Positions 17,582-26,927 of a DNA stretch of 64,000 nucleotides are shown here, in pieces; position 1 is the stretch's first letter, and each line of letters begins with the position of its first letter. Below the pieces are notes generated by a model. It saw only the letters and a list, made by a program, of their open reading frames with translations. It did no database searches and was not told the DNA's origin. The stretch comes from Clostridiales bacterium. GTDB lineage: Bacteria > Bacillota > Clostridia > Christensenellales > Aristaeellaceae. Location: contig SVHA01000001.1 of assembly GCA_015056085.1 (NCBI GenBank), forward strand, positions 310,001 to 374,000, in the 5' to 3' direction. The position numbers and the translations under genes are program-made.

Positions 17582-17785
17582 CGCCGTCACGGTGACATTG
17601 CCAGCGGGCATGGTGAAGGTATTCCCTTCGCCCACGGTGATGCTGGTCGTGCCGCACATGACGGTGATCTTGTCGGTCTCGAATCCCGTTGCGGGAGTCA
17701 CCGTCACGGTGACGGTGTCACCGTAATTGGCGGTCGCAGGGGCGGTCACCGTGCCGTTTTCGGGCTCAGTGACGGTGATGGTGTA
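17582..17785 (-). repeat. Repeat copy B within the surface protein gene
   Basis: Partner of 16892-17096, with only scattered differences. Near-identical direct copies can recombine or confuse assembly, which matters for the frameshifts in the same gene. Confidence 0.85.
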
Positions 17786-20393
17786 GTCGATCTTTCTGAA
17801 TTCTGCCGTGACGCTCACACTGCCGGCGGGCATGGTGAAAGTGTTATCACCGCTCACTTCCACTGCGGTTTCGCCGCAGGTGACAGTGTAGGACACAAAT
17901 TCATAGCCCGTGGCGGGGGTGTTGGTCAGGGTGACGGTTTCGCCCTCTTCAGCCCTTGCCTTATCCGCCCCGACCGTGCCGCCGGTGACATCTTGTGTCA
18001 GGCAGACGTCATAATACACGATCGTGATCGTGAAGGATTTGGTGATGTAACCGTTCGCATCAGCGCCATTGAGGGCATAATCGCCGTCAGTACACATCGC
18101 CGTTGCCTTGTATACGCCGCCATTATCAATGGAAGTGACCTCAGTTTCGGTTCCACCTACCAACTTATAGAGTTTTACGCTTAGATTCGTATGCCAGCCG
18201 TTAAGATCTTTATAGCTTGCGGTGGGCATGGCGTTCCAGCCGTTGGTGCCCTTATCGCGGTCATCAGCATTGGCCCATACCGCATCCACCTTCTTGGGAA
18301 TGATCCTAATGTAATGCTGAGCATAGGTCATGGAAGTATTGACAAGGCAATTATTCGTTTTCTTCACGAGCAGACTGTACTTTTCGCCTACTCTTTCAAC
18401 GCCGCTCACCCGGTAGAAGGTCCCTTCGGCATTCAGCGTATTCTGAATCAGTTCATCCATGCCTTCGGCAAGGACGCCACCGTTGGTCAGGGTGTATTCA
18501 GCTTCGAAAACAGGGAAATTTGCCCCGTATTCCTTCTCCAGCTCGAATGTATCCCCTACGCTCTTGAAATTCTTGAGGGTAACACCGATTCCGAGCTTGG
18601 CGATGGTGAAGTATGCTTCTTTATTGTTGAAGGTGATGTTTTCGGTGTCCTCAACCTGCGCCACGGCTTTGCAATCTCCGCAGATCGCCTTTTGGGGTTC
18701 AAGCTTGATCACGTAATCGTTGCACAATAGCTTCACTTCGGGGGTATACTCAACACCGCCGAGGGTATAGGTGGCGACAGGCTCAGCATCCCAGCCGACG
18801 CAGCCGAAGGTCCGATCGTGCACATTCGTCCACTCAATGGTAACCTCTGCCGGATCAACCGTAAAGGTTTCGCTGGTGACATAGCCGTCCACAGCGCCGT
18901 TCAGGGCATAGTTGTTGTCATTGGTCTTGGCGGTCACTTTGTAGGTGCCCGCGCCGTCGATGGAATCAACTGCCGTAAAAGCGCCGTTGATATTCTTATA
19001 GATGGTCAGGCTGAGATCCGGGGTATCATCATACACCGTTGCATGGCTGGCGGTGGGCATGGTGTTCCAGCCAGCGTCGCCATAGGTGCGGCCAGTGATA
19101 TTCCCCCACACCAGGTCTACACCCTTGGGAAGAACTTCTATCGCTTCACCTCCGCCAACCACCAACCGAAATTCATGTTGCCGTGTCCGAGTACGAATGT
19201 CTGGTAAAATTTCGTGTCGCTGTGAGTAATGACGTCTTCATGAAAGCCTGCGTCAAGCGGCCATTGGACGCCTTCTTTCAAAGAGGTCAGATTTGCCACT
19301 GTGGTCTCGATCATTTGCTTTACGGCCGGATCTATATTATTTATGCTCCAAGAGGCTACCGTGCCGACGAGATTCAGGGGATCGCCGTAGGTTCTCTGAA
19401 TTTTTGCAGAGCTCTGGTTCGCCGCCGCTCCGCCGTATTGATACATTTCGGCGCCGTAGGTCATCACATTGATCGTAAGCCACGTATAGTCATAGTGCGC
19501 TTCAGTATTTACAATATTATAATTCTGATAATTCTCAAGCCTTCCGGCCAGACTGTCAATATCCGCTACGGCGGTCCATGTAGGATCATCGCTGCCGCCG
19601 TGGAAATCAAACTGCGGATTGTCAAAACCAATATCGGCAGGATCAATGGGATTGCCCTTATATTTCAGATTGACGCCCAATTCGTACGTCACGCCCTGTA
19701 TGGTTACCTTGGCAACGGGCGGCTGTCTCCAATCGGCCTGGCCATACGTGCGGTTAAGGTGAGACCAGACAATTTGATACTCATCCGTGACCGTGAAGGT
19801 GACGCTCTTGGGACTTCCGCCCTTATATCCGCTATAATCTATCCAGCAGAGATCTCCATTAGAGGTGCGAGTTCCTCAGGGGCGACTACAGTGGCTGTAT
19901 ATGTGCCTGCCTCTGTGATTTGCGTCACAACGTTTCCTTCCGAGTCTGTAATCTCTACATCGAGACTTATCGGGTCCTGAGGACGATCATTCGCCAAGTC
20001 GCGGAAGATAAAGCCTGCCGTCGGCGGGACGTTCCATCCCTCTTCACCAACAGTGCGCGGAACATCAACGTTTTGCCAAACAACAATAAGAGCTTGGCCA
20101 AACCAAGCGGTGGACGGGACAAGATCCGGCGGAAGAGTGAAAGACGAAACCGCGCGCGCATTATTCTGCATCACGGACGCACTGGGATCGGGCGCGGTCC
20201 GGGGGGCCGGTTCGCCATAAGGATTTTCGGGAGAAACCGTCGCTTCTGGCGCAGCCGTTGCTTCGGGTGCTTCCGTCGGAACAGGTGAAGCAGATTCAGC
20301 CATTGCAGAGCCGATTGGTGCAAACACAGGCAAATTTGCGCACAGCAAGCACAAGCACAGCATCAAGGCCAATGTCTTCTTGATTTTCTTCAT

Positions 20394-20657
20394 CCGGGTA
20401 TTCCTCCTTGCGCATTTGCGGGCTACCGCAATGATCTTTTTCATGTCGGAAAACACACTATTCCTTTGGCCCAGCTATCAACGAGCGTCAGCGGCCCCTG
20501 CTCACCTGATTATATACAGACCAATAAGGTGCAGCAGCCGAGTCTCCACCTACCCGTTTATCTTCTCCCTATTTCTACCACATTGCTTCCGGATATGCAA
20601 TAATGCTGACGAAATTTCCCATTGCCGAATCCAGAAACATTCTATGCCCCTCGACAC
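20394..20657. other. Non-coding region upstream of the surface protein
   Basis: No gene seen. On the minus strand a TATAAT (20509-20514) lies about 115 bases before the surface protein start, with only a weak -35, so a long 5' leader is possible. No known riboswitch pattern was recognised. Confidence 0.4.
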
Positions 20658-20694
20658 AAAAAAGCACGAGCGCTTCTTGCAGAAACACTCGTGC
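20658..20694 (-). terminator. Intrinsic terminator after tRNA-Ser
   Basis: 14-bp stem (GCACGAG... pairing ...CTCGTGC, two G-T pairs) with a GCA loop, then six T on the minus strand, 5 bases after the tRNA 3' end. Confidence 0.92.
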
Positions 20695-20698
20695 CTTC

Positions 20699-20789
20699 TG
20701 GCGGAGAGTTAGGGATTTGAACCCTAGGTGGGGTATAAGCCCACACACGATTTCCAGTCGTGCGCCTTAGACCACTCAGCCAACTCTCC
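20699..20789 (-). tRNA. tRNA-Ser (anticodon GGA)
   Basis: Class II tRNA with a long variable arm. Acceptor GGAGAG/CTCTCC, anticodon stem CACGA/TCGTG around loop CTGGAAA (anticodon GGA, reads UCC/UCU), T-loop GGTTCAAATCC, encoded CCA end (20699-20701). It has its own promoter and terminator. Confidence 0.97.
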
Positions 20790-20831
20790 ATATTCACATG
20801 ATGCTGCGGTGGGTCAACCGCAACGCAGACT

Positions 20832-20860
20832 ATTATAACCGACATCCTCCCGGTTGTCAA
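20832..20860 (-). promoter_or_regulatory. tRNA-Ser promoter
   Basis: Consensus TTGACA (20855-20860), 17-base spacer, TATAAT (20832-20837), 43 bases before the tRNA. Confidence 0.92.
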
Positions 20861-20945
20861 GGGGCAAAACCGAAAAATCTGCAAATTCTTCCACCGGGCG
20901 CCCCCCTGCCCCCGCCTTCTTTCGTCGTCTTGCGATGAGGGCATC

Positions 20946-20975
20946 AAAAAAGCCCCCTCCTCATCGGAAGGGACT
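20946..20975 (-). terminator. Intrinsic terminator after ferredoxin
   Basis: 10-bp stem AGTCCCTTCC/GGAGGGGGCT (with G-T pairs), 5-base loop and six T on the minus strand. Confidence 0.85.
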
Positions 20976-20989
20976 TGATAGTGCGGAGA

Positions 20990-21160
20990 TTATTCCTGCA
21001 CAGGAGCGCCCACGGGGCAGGCATCAGCGCAAGCGCCGCAGTCGATGCAAGCGTCAGCGTCGATCACATAGATGCCGTCGCCTTCGGTGATGGCGGACAC
21101 GGGGCAGCCTTCAGCGCAAGCGCCGCAAGCGATGCAATCGGTGGTAATCTTGTAAGCCAT
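20990..21160 (-). CDS. 2[4Fe-4S] ferredoxin
   Basis: 56-residue clostridial-type ferredoxin. Cys 9, 12, 15 and 19 (CIACGACAEGCP) and Cys 38, 41, 44 and 48 (CIDCGACADACP) bind two 4Fe-4S clusters; it should serve as low-potential carrier for enzymes such as Rnf, pyruvate:ferredoxin oxidoreductase and hydrogenase. Start ATG 21160 with AGGAGG; the 11 codons open upstream are untranslated leader. Single gene with strong promoter and terminator, in line with high expression. Confidence 0.97.
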   Translation of the reverse strand: MAYKITTDCIACGACAEGCPVSAITEGDGIYVIDADACIDCGACADACPVGAPVQE

Positions 21161-21208
21161 GATGATTCGCCTCCTAACAAATTTCAACAGCAATCTGTTG
21201 CTGCACTT

Positions 21209-21237
21209 ATCATACCACCGTCCCAGCGAAATTGCAA
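21209..21237 (-). promoter_or_regulatory. Ferredoxin promoter
   Basis: TTGCAA (21232-21237), 17-base spacer, TATGAT (21209-21214). The leader holds a short CAGCAA/TTGCTG hairpin. Confidence 0.85.
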
Positions 21238-21324
21238 GGGGATTGTGTCTGAAAATGCAAACGAATACCGAAAAAATGCAGAATCTGTCTGGCGGTGTCG
21301 AATCATGCGGCGAGCAAAATCCCT

Positions 21325-22425
21325 TTATTCAGCGGAGTCCGCCTGGGCGGCCTTCTTGGCGGCTTCCAGCGCAGCCTTCCAGCTGTTGGCAGGAGCAGCG
21401 GGCTTTTCGGGGGTCTTTTCTTCAGCAGGGGGATTTTCCTCGGGAGCCGCCTTCTTTTCAGGCTTATCGGCCTTTTCCTTGCGGACATGGCCCTCACCCT
21501 TTTCCTTGCGGGGACGGTTTTCGGCGGCAGTCGACTTCTTTTCCTCAGCCGGAGCATTGCCTAATTCAGGGGCGGCAAGGGCTTCCTCCCGGGCGGGTTT
21601 TTCAGCACGGGCAGGGGCGCCCACACGCTGCACGTCTTCCACCGGGTAATCCTTCAATTCGCTGGAATCGCCCTTCTGGATGCGCACACGCACGGTTTCC
21701 TTGATGATGTTCAGGTCCCACACCACGCCGTTGCCGTCAGGGGTGATGACTTCCTTGCCCACCTTGGGCATCCGCTTGCGGGTCTGCTCGTAGGTGTCCT
21801 GCTCGTACTTCAGGCAGCACATCAGGCGGCCGCAGACGCCGCTGATCTTGTTGGGATTCAGGGACAGATTCTGCTCCTTGGCCATCTTGATGGACACCGG
21901 CTGGAAGTCGCCCAGGAAGGCGCCGCAGCAGATGGGACGCCCGCAGGGGCCCAGGCCGCCCAGCATTTTGGCCTCGTCGCGCACGCCAATCTGCCGCAGT
22001 TCGATGCGGGTCTTGAAGATGGCAGCCAGATCCTTCACCAGGCCACGGAAATCCACACGGCCGTTGGAGGTGAAGTAGAAGAGGATCTTGCTGTTGTCAA
22101 AGGTATATTCAACGCTGACCAGCTTCATGTCCAGCTTATGCTCGCTGATTTTCCGCTGGCAGACAGCGTATGCTTCCTTTTCACCGGCCTTGTTGTCCTT
22201 GGCGTGCTGAACATCCTCTGCCGTGGCAATGCGCACAACAGTCTTCAGGGGCGCCGTGAGCTGATTGGATGCGATCTGCTGAACGCCGGTGACCACCTCG
22301 CCGAATTCAAGGCCACGGGTGGTATCCACCAGCACAAAATCACCGGGCGTGGGCCAGAGGTTGCCGGGATCAAAAAAATAGAGTTTACCAGCGTTCTGAA
22401 AACGAACACCTACCACATTTACCAT
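21325..22425 (-). CDS. ricT: RicT/YaaT-like PSP1 domain protein
   Basis: PSP1 C-terminal domain protein. In B. subtilis RicT (YaaT) works with RicA/RicF, binds FeS clusters and affects RNase Y-dependent mRNA maturation and competence. 366 residues from ATG 22425 (GGAGG upstream); the 7-base overlap with the holB stop supports this start. Conserved Cys motifs GPCGRPICC and GVCGRLMCC are present. The last 100 or so residues form a Lys/Glu/Ala/Pro-rich tail absent from short homologues. Order darA-holB-ricT is conserved in Firmicutes. Confidence 0.92.
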   Translation of the reverse strand: MVNVVGVRFQNAGKLYFFDPGNLWPTPGDFVLVDTTRGLEFGEVVTGVQQIASNQLTAPLKTVVRIATAEDVQHAKDNKAGEKEAYAVCQRKISEHKLDMKLVSVEYTFDNSKILFYFTSNGRVDFRGLVKDLAAIFKTRIELRQIGVRDEAKMLGGLGPCGRPICCGAFLGDFQPVSIKMAKEQNLSLNPNKISGVCGRLMCCLKYEQDTYEQTRKRMPKVGKEVITPDGNGVVWDLNIIKETVRVRIQKGDSSELKDYPVEDVQRVGAPARAEKPAREEALAAPELGNAPAEEKKSTAAENRPRKEKGEGHVRKEKADKPEKKAAPEENPPAEEKTPEKPAAPANSWKAALEAAKKAAQADSAE

Positions 22426-23465
22426 TGATTTCTTTCCTCCATCAGGCGCAGCAGAAGTTTTTCCACCACTGCCTGCCATGTTACCTGTTGACTGCGAAGC
22501 CGCCGTGCTTCCGCCACTGCATCCAGCAGGCGGACAAAAGCGGCCACATCGGCCTTGCGGGCCAGGGTCTGCCATTTTTCGGGGTATCCGGTCAGGGCGC
22601 TTTCGTCCCTGTGCCCCAGGCGCACCAGCATCAGCGTGCGCACCATGTCTTCCACATCATTGAGAAGTTCGGATGCGTCGTCCTTGCGTTCCCGCCACTG
22701 ATTGGAGATACGCAGGATGTCGCTGCGCTTTTCCAGGCTGAAAAAGTCCTGCATCACATCCTGACGGCGCTGCCAGAAGGCTTCATCGTCCGCCACTTCC
22801 AGTGCACGGCCCATGGAACCGCCGCTGACAGCGATTGCCTGACGGGCACGATGTTCTTCCACGCCCCGGGCCTTCAGCACCCGCAGCAGGGCGTCATCCG
22901 GCCAGGGATGGAGTTTCAGCGCCCGGCACCTGCTGACGATGGTGGACAGGAGCATCTCCGGCGCTTCGGTGATCAGGAGAAACACCGTTTCGCCCAGAGG
23001 CTCTTCCAGCGTTTTGAGCAGAGCGTTTTGAGCGCCGGGGGTCATCTTGTGCGCCTGCTGAATGATCACCACGCGCCGTCCGCCTGCATAGGTGTGGCGG
23101 GAGGTGATGTCCACCACGGCACGGATGTCCTTGACAGGAATGCTCTTGAGGCCCGATTCCACTTCGGGGCTGATGGGCTTGCCCGGCTGCACCACGATCA
23201 GGTCGGGGTGATTGTTCGCCGCAACCTGCTGACAGGCGGGACACATCCCGCAGGGCTTGTCCGGCCCGGTGCACAGCAAAAACTGCGCCATGCATTGGGC
23301 CAGCGTGCGCTTGCCCATCCCTTCCAGACCGCTGAGGAGATACGCATGGACAAAGGTGCCCTCCCGCAGGGTATGCACCAGCCCCTCATAGAGGCTGCCC
23401 TGGGGGGCAAAGTCATCCAGCGCCACCGGGTGAAGGGACGCCTGGATGCCGGAAAGATCCGCCAC
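22419..23465 (-). CDS. holB: DNA polymerase III delta' subunit
   Basis: Clamp-loader delta' subunit, 348 residues. AAA+ fold with a degenerate P-loop GLEGMGKRTLA, a zinc module CTGPDKPCGMCPAC, and NALLKTLEEP with SRCRAL sensor-like motif. GTG 23465 is preceded by GGAGGG 7 bases away; the same GGAGGGATGAAC-GTG layout starts murF. It lies between darA (54 bases upstream) and ricT (overlapping by 7 bases), a conserved linkage that makes delta' more likely than a second DnaX. Confidence 0.92.
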   Translation of the reverse strand: MADLSGIQASLHPVALDDFAPQGSLYEGLVHTLREGTFVHAYLLSGLEGMGKRTLAQCMAQFLLCTGPDKPCGMCPACQQVAANNHPDLIVVQPGKPISPEVESGLKSIPVKDIRAVVDITSRHTYAGGRRVVIIQQAHKMTPGAQNALLKTLEEPLGETVFLLITEAPEMLLSTIVSRCRALKLHPWPDDALLRVLKARGVEEHRARQAIAVSGGSMGRALEVADDEAFWQRRQDVMQDFFSLEKRSDILRISNQWRERKDDASELLNDVEDMVRTLMLVRLGHRDESALTGYPEKWQTLARKADVAAFVRLLDAVAEARRLRSQQVTWQAVVEKLLLRLMEERNQW

Positions 23466-23519
23466 GGTTCATCCCTCCCCTTTCCTGACGCAGGATGCTG
23501 CGGATGTTGTTTTTGCGGA

Positions 23520-23852
23520 TTACATCTTGATGAACTGGTCCACCGACAGCACGAACACCGTCGCACCGCCCACGGAGACCTCTACCGGCTGGGCAGAATA
23601 CATACCGGCCATGGCGGAAGCCATGGCGGGCATCTGCGGCGCCACATGACGGCGGGACTTGCAGACCTTCTCGATAATATCCATGGCAGACTGCAGTTTG
23701 TCATCATTCACGCCCAGAAGCAGCGTGGTATTGCCCGCCCGCAGAAAGCCGCCGGTGGTGGCCAGCTTGGTAACGGTGAATCCCTCGCTCATCAGTTCAT
23801 TGACCAGACGGGATGCATCCTCATCCTGGACGATGGCAATCATCAGTTTCAC
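23520..23852 (-). CDS. darA: DarA/PstA, cyclic-di-AMP receptor
   Basis: Small PII-like trimeric protein that binds c-di-AMP. 110 residues from GTG 23852 (AAGGAGG, 8 bases), matching the family's usual 109; the ATG 10 codons upstream would put the ribosome site inside the gene. Visible: KLMIAIVQDEDASRLV, TKLATTGGFLRAGNTTLLLGV (ligand loop), and the C-terminal GGATVFVLSVDQF strand. Upstream of holB as in B. subtilis (yaaQ). Confidence 0.95.
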   Translation of the reverse strand: MKLMIAIVQDEDASRLVNELMSEGFTVTKLATTGGFLRAGNTTLLLGVNDDKLQSAMDIIEKVCKSRRHVAPQMPAMASAMAGMYSAQPVEVSVGGATVFVLSVDQFIKM

Positions 23853-23914
23853 AGTCTCAACCTCCTTCATGGGGAAGGGCACACAAAAACAAGGGCAACA
23901 CTTCCCTATTGCAC

Positions 23915-23943
23915 AGTATACAGCATCACGGGGGAAAATGCAA
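23915..23943 (-). promoter_or_regulatory. darA-holB-ricT promoter
   Basis: TTGCAT (23938-23943), 17-base spacer, TATACT (23915-23920). Divergent from the methyltransferase promoter. Confidence 0.85.
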
Positions 23944-23976
23944 GGCAGTTGAGGCCGCTAAGGGATGCATTTTCCC

Positions 23977-24005
23977 TTTACATTTTCAGGGATGTATCGT
24001 AAAAT
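23977..24005 (+). promoter_or_regulatory. Methyltransferase-GH2 promoter
   Basis: TTTACA (23977-23982), 17-base spacer, TAAAAT (24000-24005); the transcript start would be only about 10 bases before the ribosome site. Confidence 0.75.
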
Positions 24006-24033
24006 ATCCCTTGACAGGAGGAATGAATCAACC

Positions 24034-25152
24034 ATGCAAACCATGATGACATATTTCGCCACTGCCGCCTTCGGGCTGGAGGGCGTGGTGGCTGCTGAAC
24101 TCAAGCGCCTGGGCATGAAGGACGTGCGGGGTGAAATGGGCGGGGCCCGCTTCACCGCCACGGTGGAAGAGGCCTTTTTGTGCAACCTTCGCCTGCGCAG
24201 CGCCGACCGTGTGCTGATGGTGCTGGGGGAACAGGAATGCCGCAGCTTTGAGGAACTGTTCCAGTTCGTCAAGACGATTCCCTGGGAGACGCTTTTGACC
24301 AAGGATGGTAAATATCATGTGTCCGGCAAGTGTGTCCGCAGCCAGTTGATGAGCATCAGGGATTGCCAGGCCATCACCAAAAAGGCGATTATCGAGCGGA
24401 TGCGCACGCATTCCGGGAAGGATGTGTTCCCGGAGACAGGCGCTGTGCATCCCATCGAAGTTGCCCTGCACACCGATGTGGCCCGCCTGACGTTGGATCT
24501 TTCCGGTGACGCCCTCAACCGCCGGGGCTACCGCACATGGAACGGCGAAGCGCCTCTGCGTGAAACGCTGGCTGCCACGCTGGTGGAACTGTCTCCCTGG
24601 CGGCCGGGAATGCGCCTCCACGACCCCTGCTGCGGCACGGGCACGCTGCTGATTGAAGCGGCTTTCCGTCAAGGCCACCGTGCCCCCGGACTGACCCGCA
24701 AGTTCGCCATGGAAGACTACTGCTTCTTCCCCAAAGAAGCTTGCGAGGCCATCCGGCGCCAGTGCCGGTTTGATTTTGAGCCGGAGCGCATCAGCGGTAT
24801 CAGCGGCTCGGACATTGACGCAAACGCCCTTGATCTGGCAGGCAGGCATGTGCGGCAGGCCGGCCTGGAAGGCAAGATCGAACTGACGCAAACTCCCCTT
24901 GAGCAGCTGACTTTGCCCGATGAACAGGGCGTGTTCCTGTGCAATCCGCCCTACGGAGAGCGCCTCAGCGACCGCAAAACGTGCCAGAAACTCTACCGGG
25001 AAATGGGCCGCCTGAAGGCCCGGCACCCCGGGTGGAGCCTGTGCGCCATCACGTCTGATCCCGGCTTTGAGCGGGCTTTTGGTCGCCGGGCAGACAAAAA
25101 GCGCCGCCTGTACAACGGACGCCTGGAATGTGAATTCCTCATTTACAAGTAA
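24034..25152 (+). CDS. THUMP-domain class I RNA methyltransferase (RlmL/YpsC type)
   Basis: SAM-dependent N2-guanine RNA methyltransferase of the RlmL N-terminal/YpsC family, 372 residues. A THUMP RNA-binding domain fills the first 160 residues (QAITKKAIIERM), followed by the SAM site DPCCGTGTLLIEAA and the catalytic NPPYGERL. The E. coli RlmL target is 23S G2445; the target here is inferred only. ATG 24034 follows AGGAGG by 12 bases, a little long. Co-transcribed with the GH2 gene 27 bases on. Confidence 0.93.
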   Translation: MQTMMTYFATAAFGLEGVVAAELKRLGMKDVRGEMGGARFTATVEEAFLCNLRLRSADRVLMVLGEQECRSFEELFQFVKTIPWETLLTKDGKYHVSGKCVRSQLMSIRDCQAITKKAIIERMRTHSGKDVFPETGAVHPIEVALHTDVARLTLDLSGDALNRRGYRTWNGEAPLRETLAATLVELSPWRPGMRLHDPCCGTGTLLIEAAFRQGHRAPGLTRKFAMEDYCFFPKEACEAIRRQCRFDFEPERISGISGSDIDANALDLAGRHVRQAGLEGKIELTQTPLEQLTLPDEQGVFLCNPPYGERLSDRKTCQKLYREMGRLKARHPGWSLCAITSDPGFERAFGRRADKKRRLYNGRLECEFLIYK

Positions 25153-25179
25153 GACCGATTCTTCAGCGGAGGCAGCCTT

Positions 25180-26814
25180 ATGTGGAAGCAGGAATATCCC
25201 CGGCCCCAACTGCGCCGGGATCGCTTTCTTTCCCTGAACGGCCCTTGGGTGGTGAACAATCAGACGGTGGAAGTGCCCTTCCCGCCGCAAAGCGCCCTGT
25301 CCGGCTGGCAGGGAGATGTGCCCGATGAACTGGCGTATCATCGCACCTTCACGCTGCCGGAGGGATTTCTGAACAAGGGTGAGCGGCTGATACTGCACTT
25401 CGGTGCCGTGGATCAGATCGCCGAGGTGTTCCTGAATGGTCACCCCATCATGAGGCACGAAGGGGGCTATCTGCCCTTCAGCGCGGATATCACCGCCGCT
25501 GTTTTAGGTGGCGAAAACGCCCTCACCGTGCTGGTGACGGACACCCTCAATCAGGATTACCCCTACGGCAAGCAGTGCAAAAAGCCCCACGGAATGTGGT
25601 ACACGCCCGTCAGCGGCATCTGGCAGAGCGTCTGGCTGGAGCCTGTGCCCCAAACGTACATCCGCAGCCTTCGCATCACCCCGGCGCTGGACAGCATCAC
25701 CCTGAATGTGGACGCGGACGCCCCCGACTGCCAGGTGGACATTCCCGGCGTTTTGGTGCAGACCATCCCCTGCGGACAGGACGTCAAACTCCGCATCCCC
25801 CAGCCCCATTTGTGGACGGTGGATGACCCCTATCTCTACGATCTGGTCATCACCGCCGGGAACGACCGGGTGGAGAGTTACTTCGCCCTGCGGACGGTGG
25901 AGATTCTGCCCCATGGCAATACGCCCGCCATCTGCCTGAACGGAACGCCAGTGTTCCTCAGCGGCGTGCTGGATCAGGGCTACTTCCCCGACGGCATCTT
26001 CCTGCCGGAAGATCCCGCTGAATTCGCCCGTGATGTTCAGCGCATGAAGGCGCTGGGCTTCAACCTGCTTCGCAAGCACATCAAAATCGAGCCGGAGACC
26101 TTCTATTTCGCCTGCGACCGTTTGGGGATGCTGGTGATGCAGGACATGGTCAACAACGGCCCCTACACCTTCTTCACCGACACGGCGCTGCCCACCATCG
26201 GCATGAAAAAGCGCCCCGACCGCTTCCCCTGGGGTAAAAAGCGCAAGGAGATATTCCTGCGCCACAGCGAGGATACGATCCGCCACCTATATAATCATCC
26301 CTGCATTGTGGGCTACACCATTTTCAACGAAGGTTGGGGGCAGTTTGACTCAGACCAGTGCTACGCCGTCCTGAAGGCCCTCGACCCCACCCGCTTCTGG
26401 GACGCCACCTCCGGCTGGTTCATCCGCCACGACAGCGACCTGCAAAGCGAGCACATCTATTTCCGCAACACGGTGCTGAAGTCTGGTGGCCGCCCGATGC
26501 TTTTGAGCGAATGCGGCGGATTCGCCCGCCCGATGGAGAATCACCTTTCCGACAAAAAGCAGTACGGCTACGGCACCGCCGCCACCGAAGAAGCCCTCAC
26601 CGACCACATCGAACAGATGCACCGTGAAATGATTCTCCCCTCCATTCCTCACGGTCTGTGCGGGTACATCTACACCCAACTCAGCGACGTGGAGGGGGAA
26701 ATCAACGGCCTGTACACCTATGACCGCAGCGAGTGCAAGGTGGACGTCGAAAGAATGCGGAAGATGGCACAAGGGGCGGAGAGGGCGTTTGCGAGGAGAG
26801 CGCAACGAAAGTAA
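25180..26814 (+). CDS. Glycoside hydrolase family 2 enzyme
   Basis: GH2 exo-glycosidase (beta-galactosidase/glucuronidase/mannosidase family), 544 residues. N-terminal sugar-binding domain LNGPW...FHRTFTLP-like (AYHRTFTLPEGF) and jelly roll GAVDQIAEVFLNG, an Ig-like domain, and the TIM barrel with acid/base Glu384 in FNEGWG and nucleophile Glu444 in LLSECGGFA. No signal peptide, so cytoplasmic. The NEGWGQFD motif is seen in short GH2 enzymes of gut anaerobes; the sugar is not predictable. GCGGAGG lies 8 bases before ATG 25180. Confidence 0.9.
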   Translation: MWKQEYPRPQLRRDRFLSLNGPWVVNNQTVEVPFPPQSALSGWQGDVPDELAYHRTFTLPEGFLNKGERLILHFGAVDQIAEVFLNGHPIMRHEGGYLPFSADITAAVLGGENALTVLVTDTLNQDYPYGKQCKKPHGMWYTPVSGIWQSVWLEPVPQTYIRSLRITPALDSITLNVDADAPDCQVDIPGVLVQTIPCGQDVKLRIPQPHLWTVDDPYLYDLVITAGNDRVESYFALRTVEILPHGNTPAICLNGTPVFLSGVLDQGYFPDGIFLPEDPAEFARDVQRMKALGFNLLRKHIKIEPETFYFACDRLGMLVMQDMVNNGPYTFFTDTALPTIGMKKRPDRFPWGKKRKEIFLRHSEDTIRHLYNHPCIVGYTIFNEGWGQFDSDQCYAVLKALDPTRFWDATSGWFIRHDSDLQSEHIYFRNTVLKSGGRPMLLSECGGFARPMENHLSDKKQYGYGTAATEEALTDHIEQMHREMILPSIPHGLCGYIYTQLSDVEGEINGLYTYDRSECKVDVERMRKMAQGAERAFARRAQRK

Positions 26815-26840
26815 CACCAACGCACTCCGAAACGAATGAA

Positions 26841-26873
26841 AAGAGCACTTGCTTTCGCAGGTGCTCTTTTTCT
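26841..26873 (+). terminator. Intrinsic terminator after GH2
   Basis: 12-bp stem AAGAGCAC.TGC/GCA.GTGCTCTT with TTTC loop, then T-run. A-run on the other side means it could also work on the minus strand. Confidence 0.9.
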
Positions 26874-26927
26874 GTGTGTACTCCACGAAAATACAAACGG
26901 GTAAACACAATGTAAACATAACGTTTT

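Larger units (their letters stand above)
15380..20393 (-). pseudogene. Large secreted repeat protein, interrupted by two frameshifts
   Basis: One gene spread over three frames: 20393 to about 19862, about 19862 to 19150, and 19150 to 15380. The span is 5014 bases; adding one missing base at each junction gives 5016, exactly 1672 codons. A signal peptide (KKIKKTLALMLCLCLLC...AMA) follows ATG 20393 with AAGGAGG 9 bases upstream. Then come several MBG-like units (G-T-Y-x-x-T ... Y-A-L-N-G ... W-x-N...R-T-x-G...GW), three divergent InlB-type repeats (TVTEPENGTVTAPATANYGD), an InlB-like YTVSFDMNGGTG unit, a Thr/Pro-rich stretch (16290-16660) and an acidic C-terminal domain. No LPxTG or C-terminal membrane segment. 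Either a decayed gene or two assembly errors. Confidence 0.8.

Noticed and set aside
15365-18184. Long plus-strand open frame opposite the surface protein
   Set aside because: Arg-rich, low-complexity shadow of the repeat gene with no ribosome site; the minus frame has signal peptide and known repeats.
19130-19880. Programmed ribosomal frameshifting in the surface protein
   Set aside because: No slippery heptamer, no following stem or internal Shine-Dalgarno at either junction; two in one gene of the same sign fits missing bases better.
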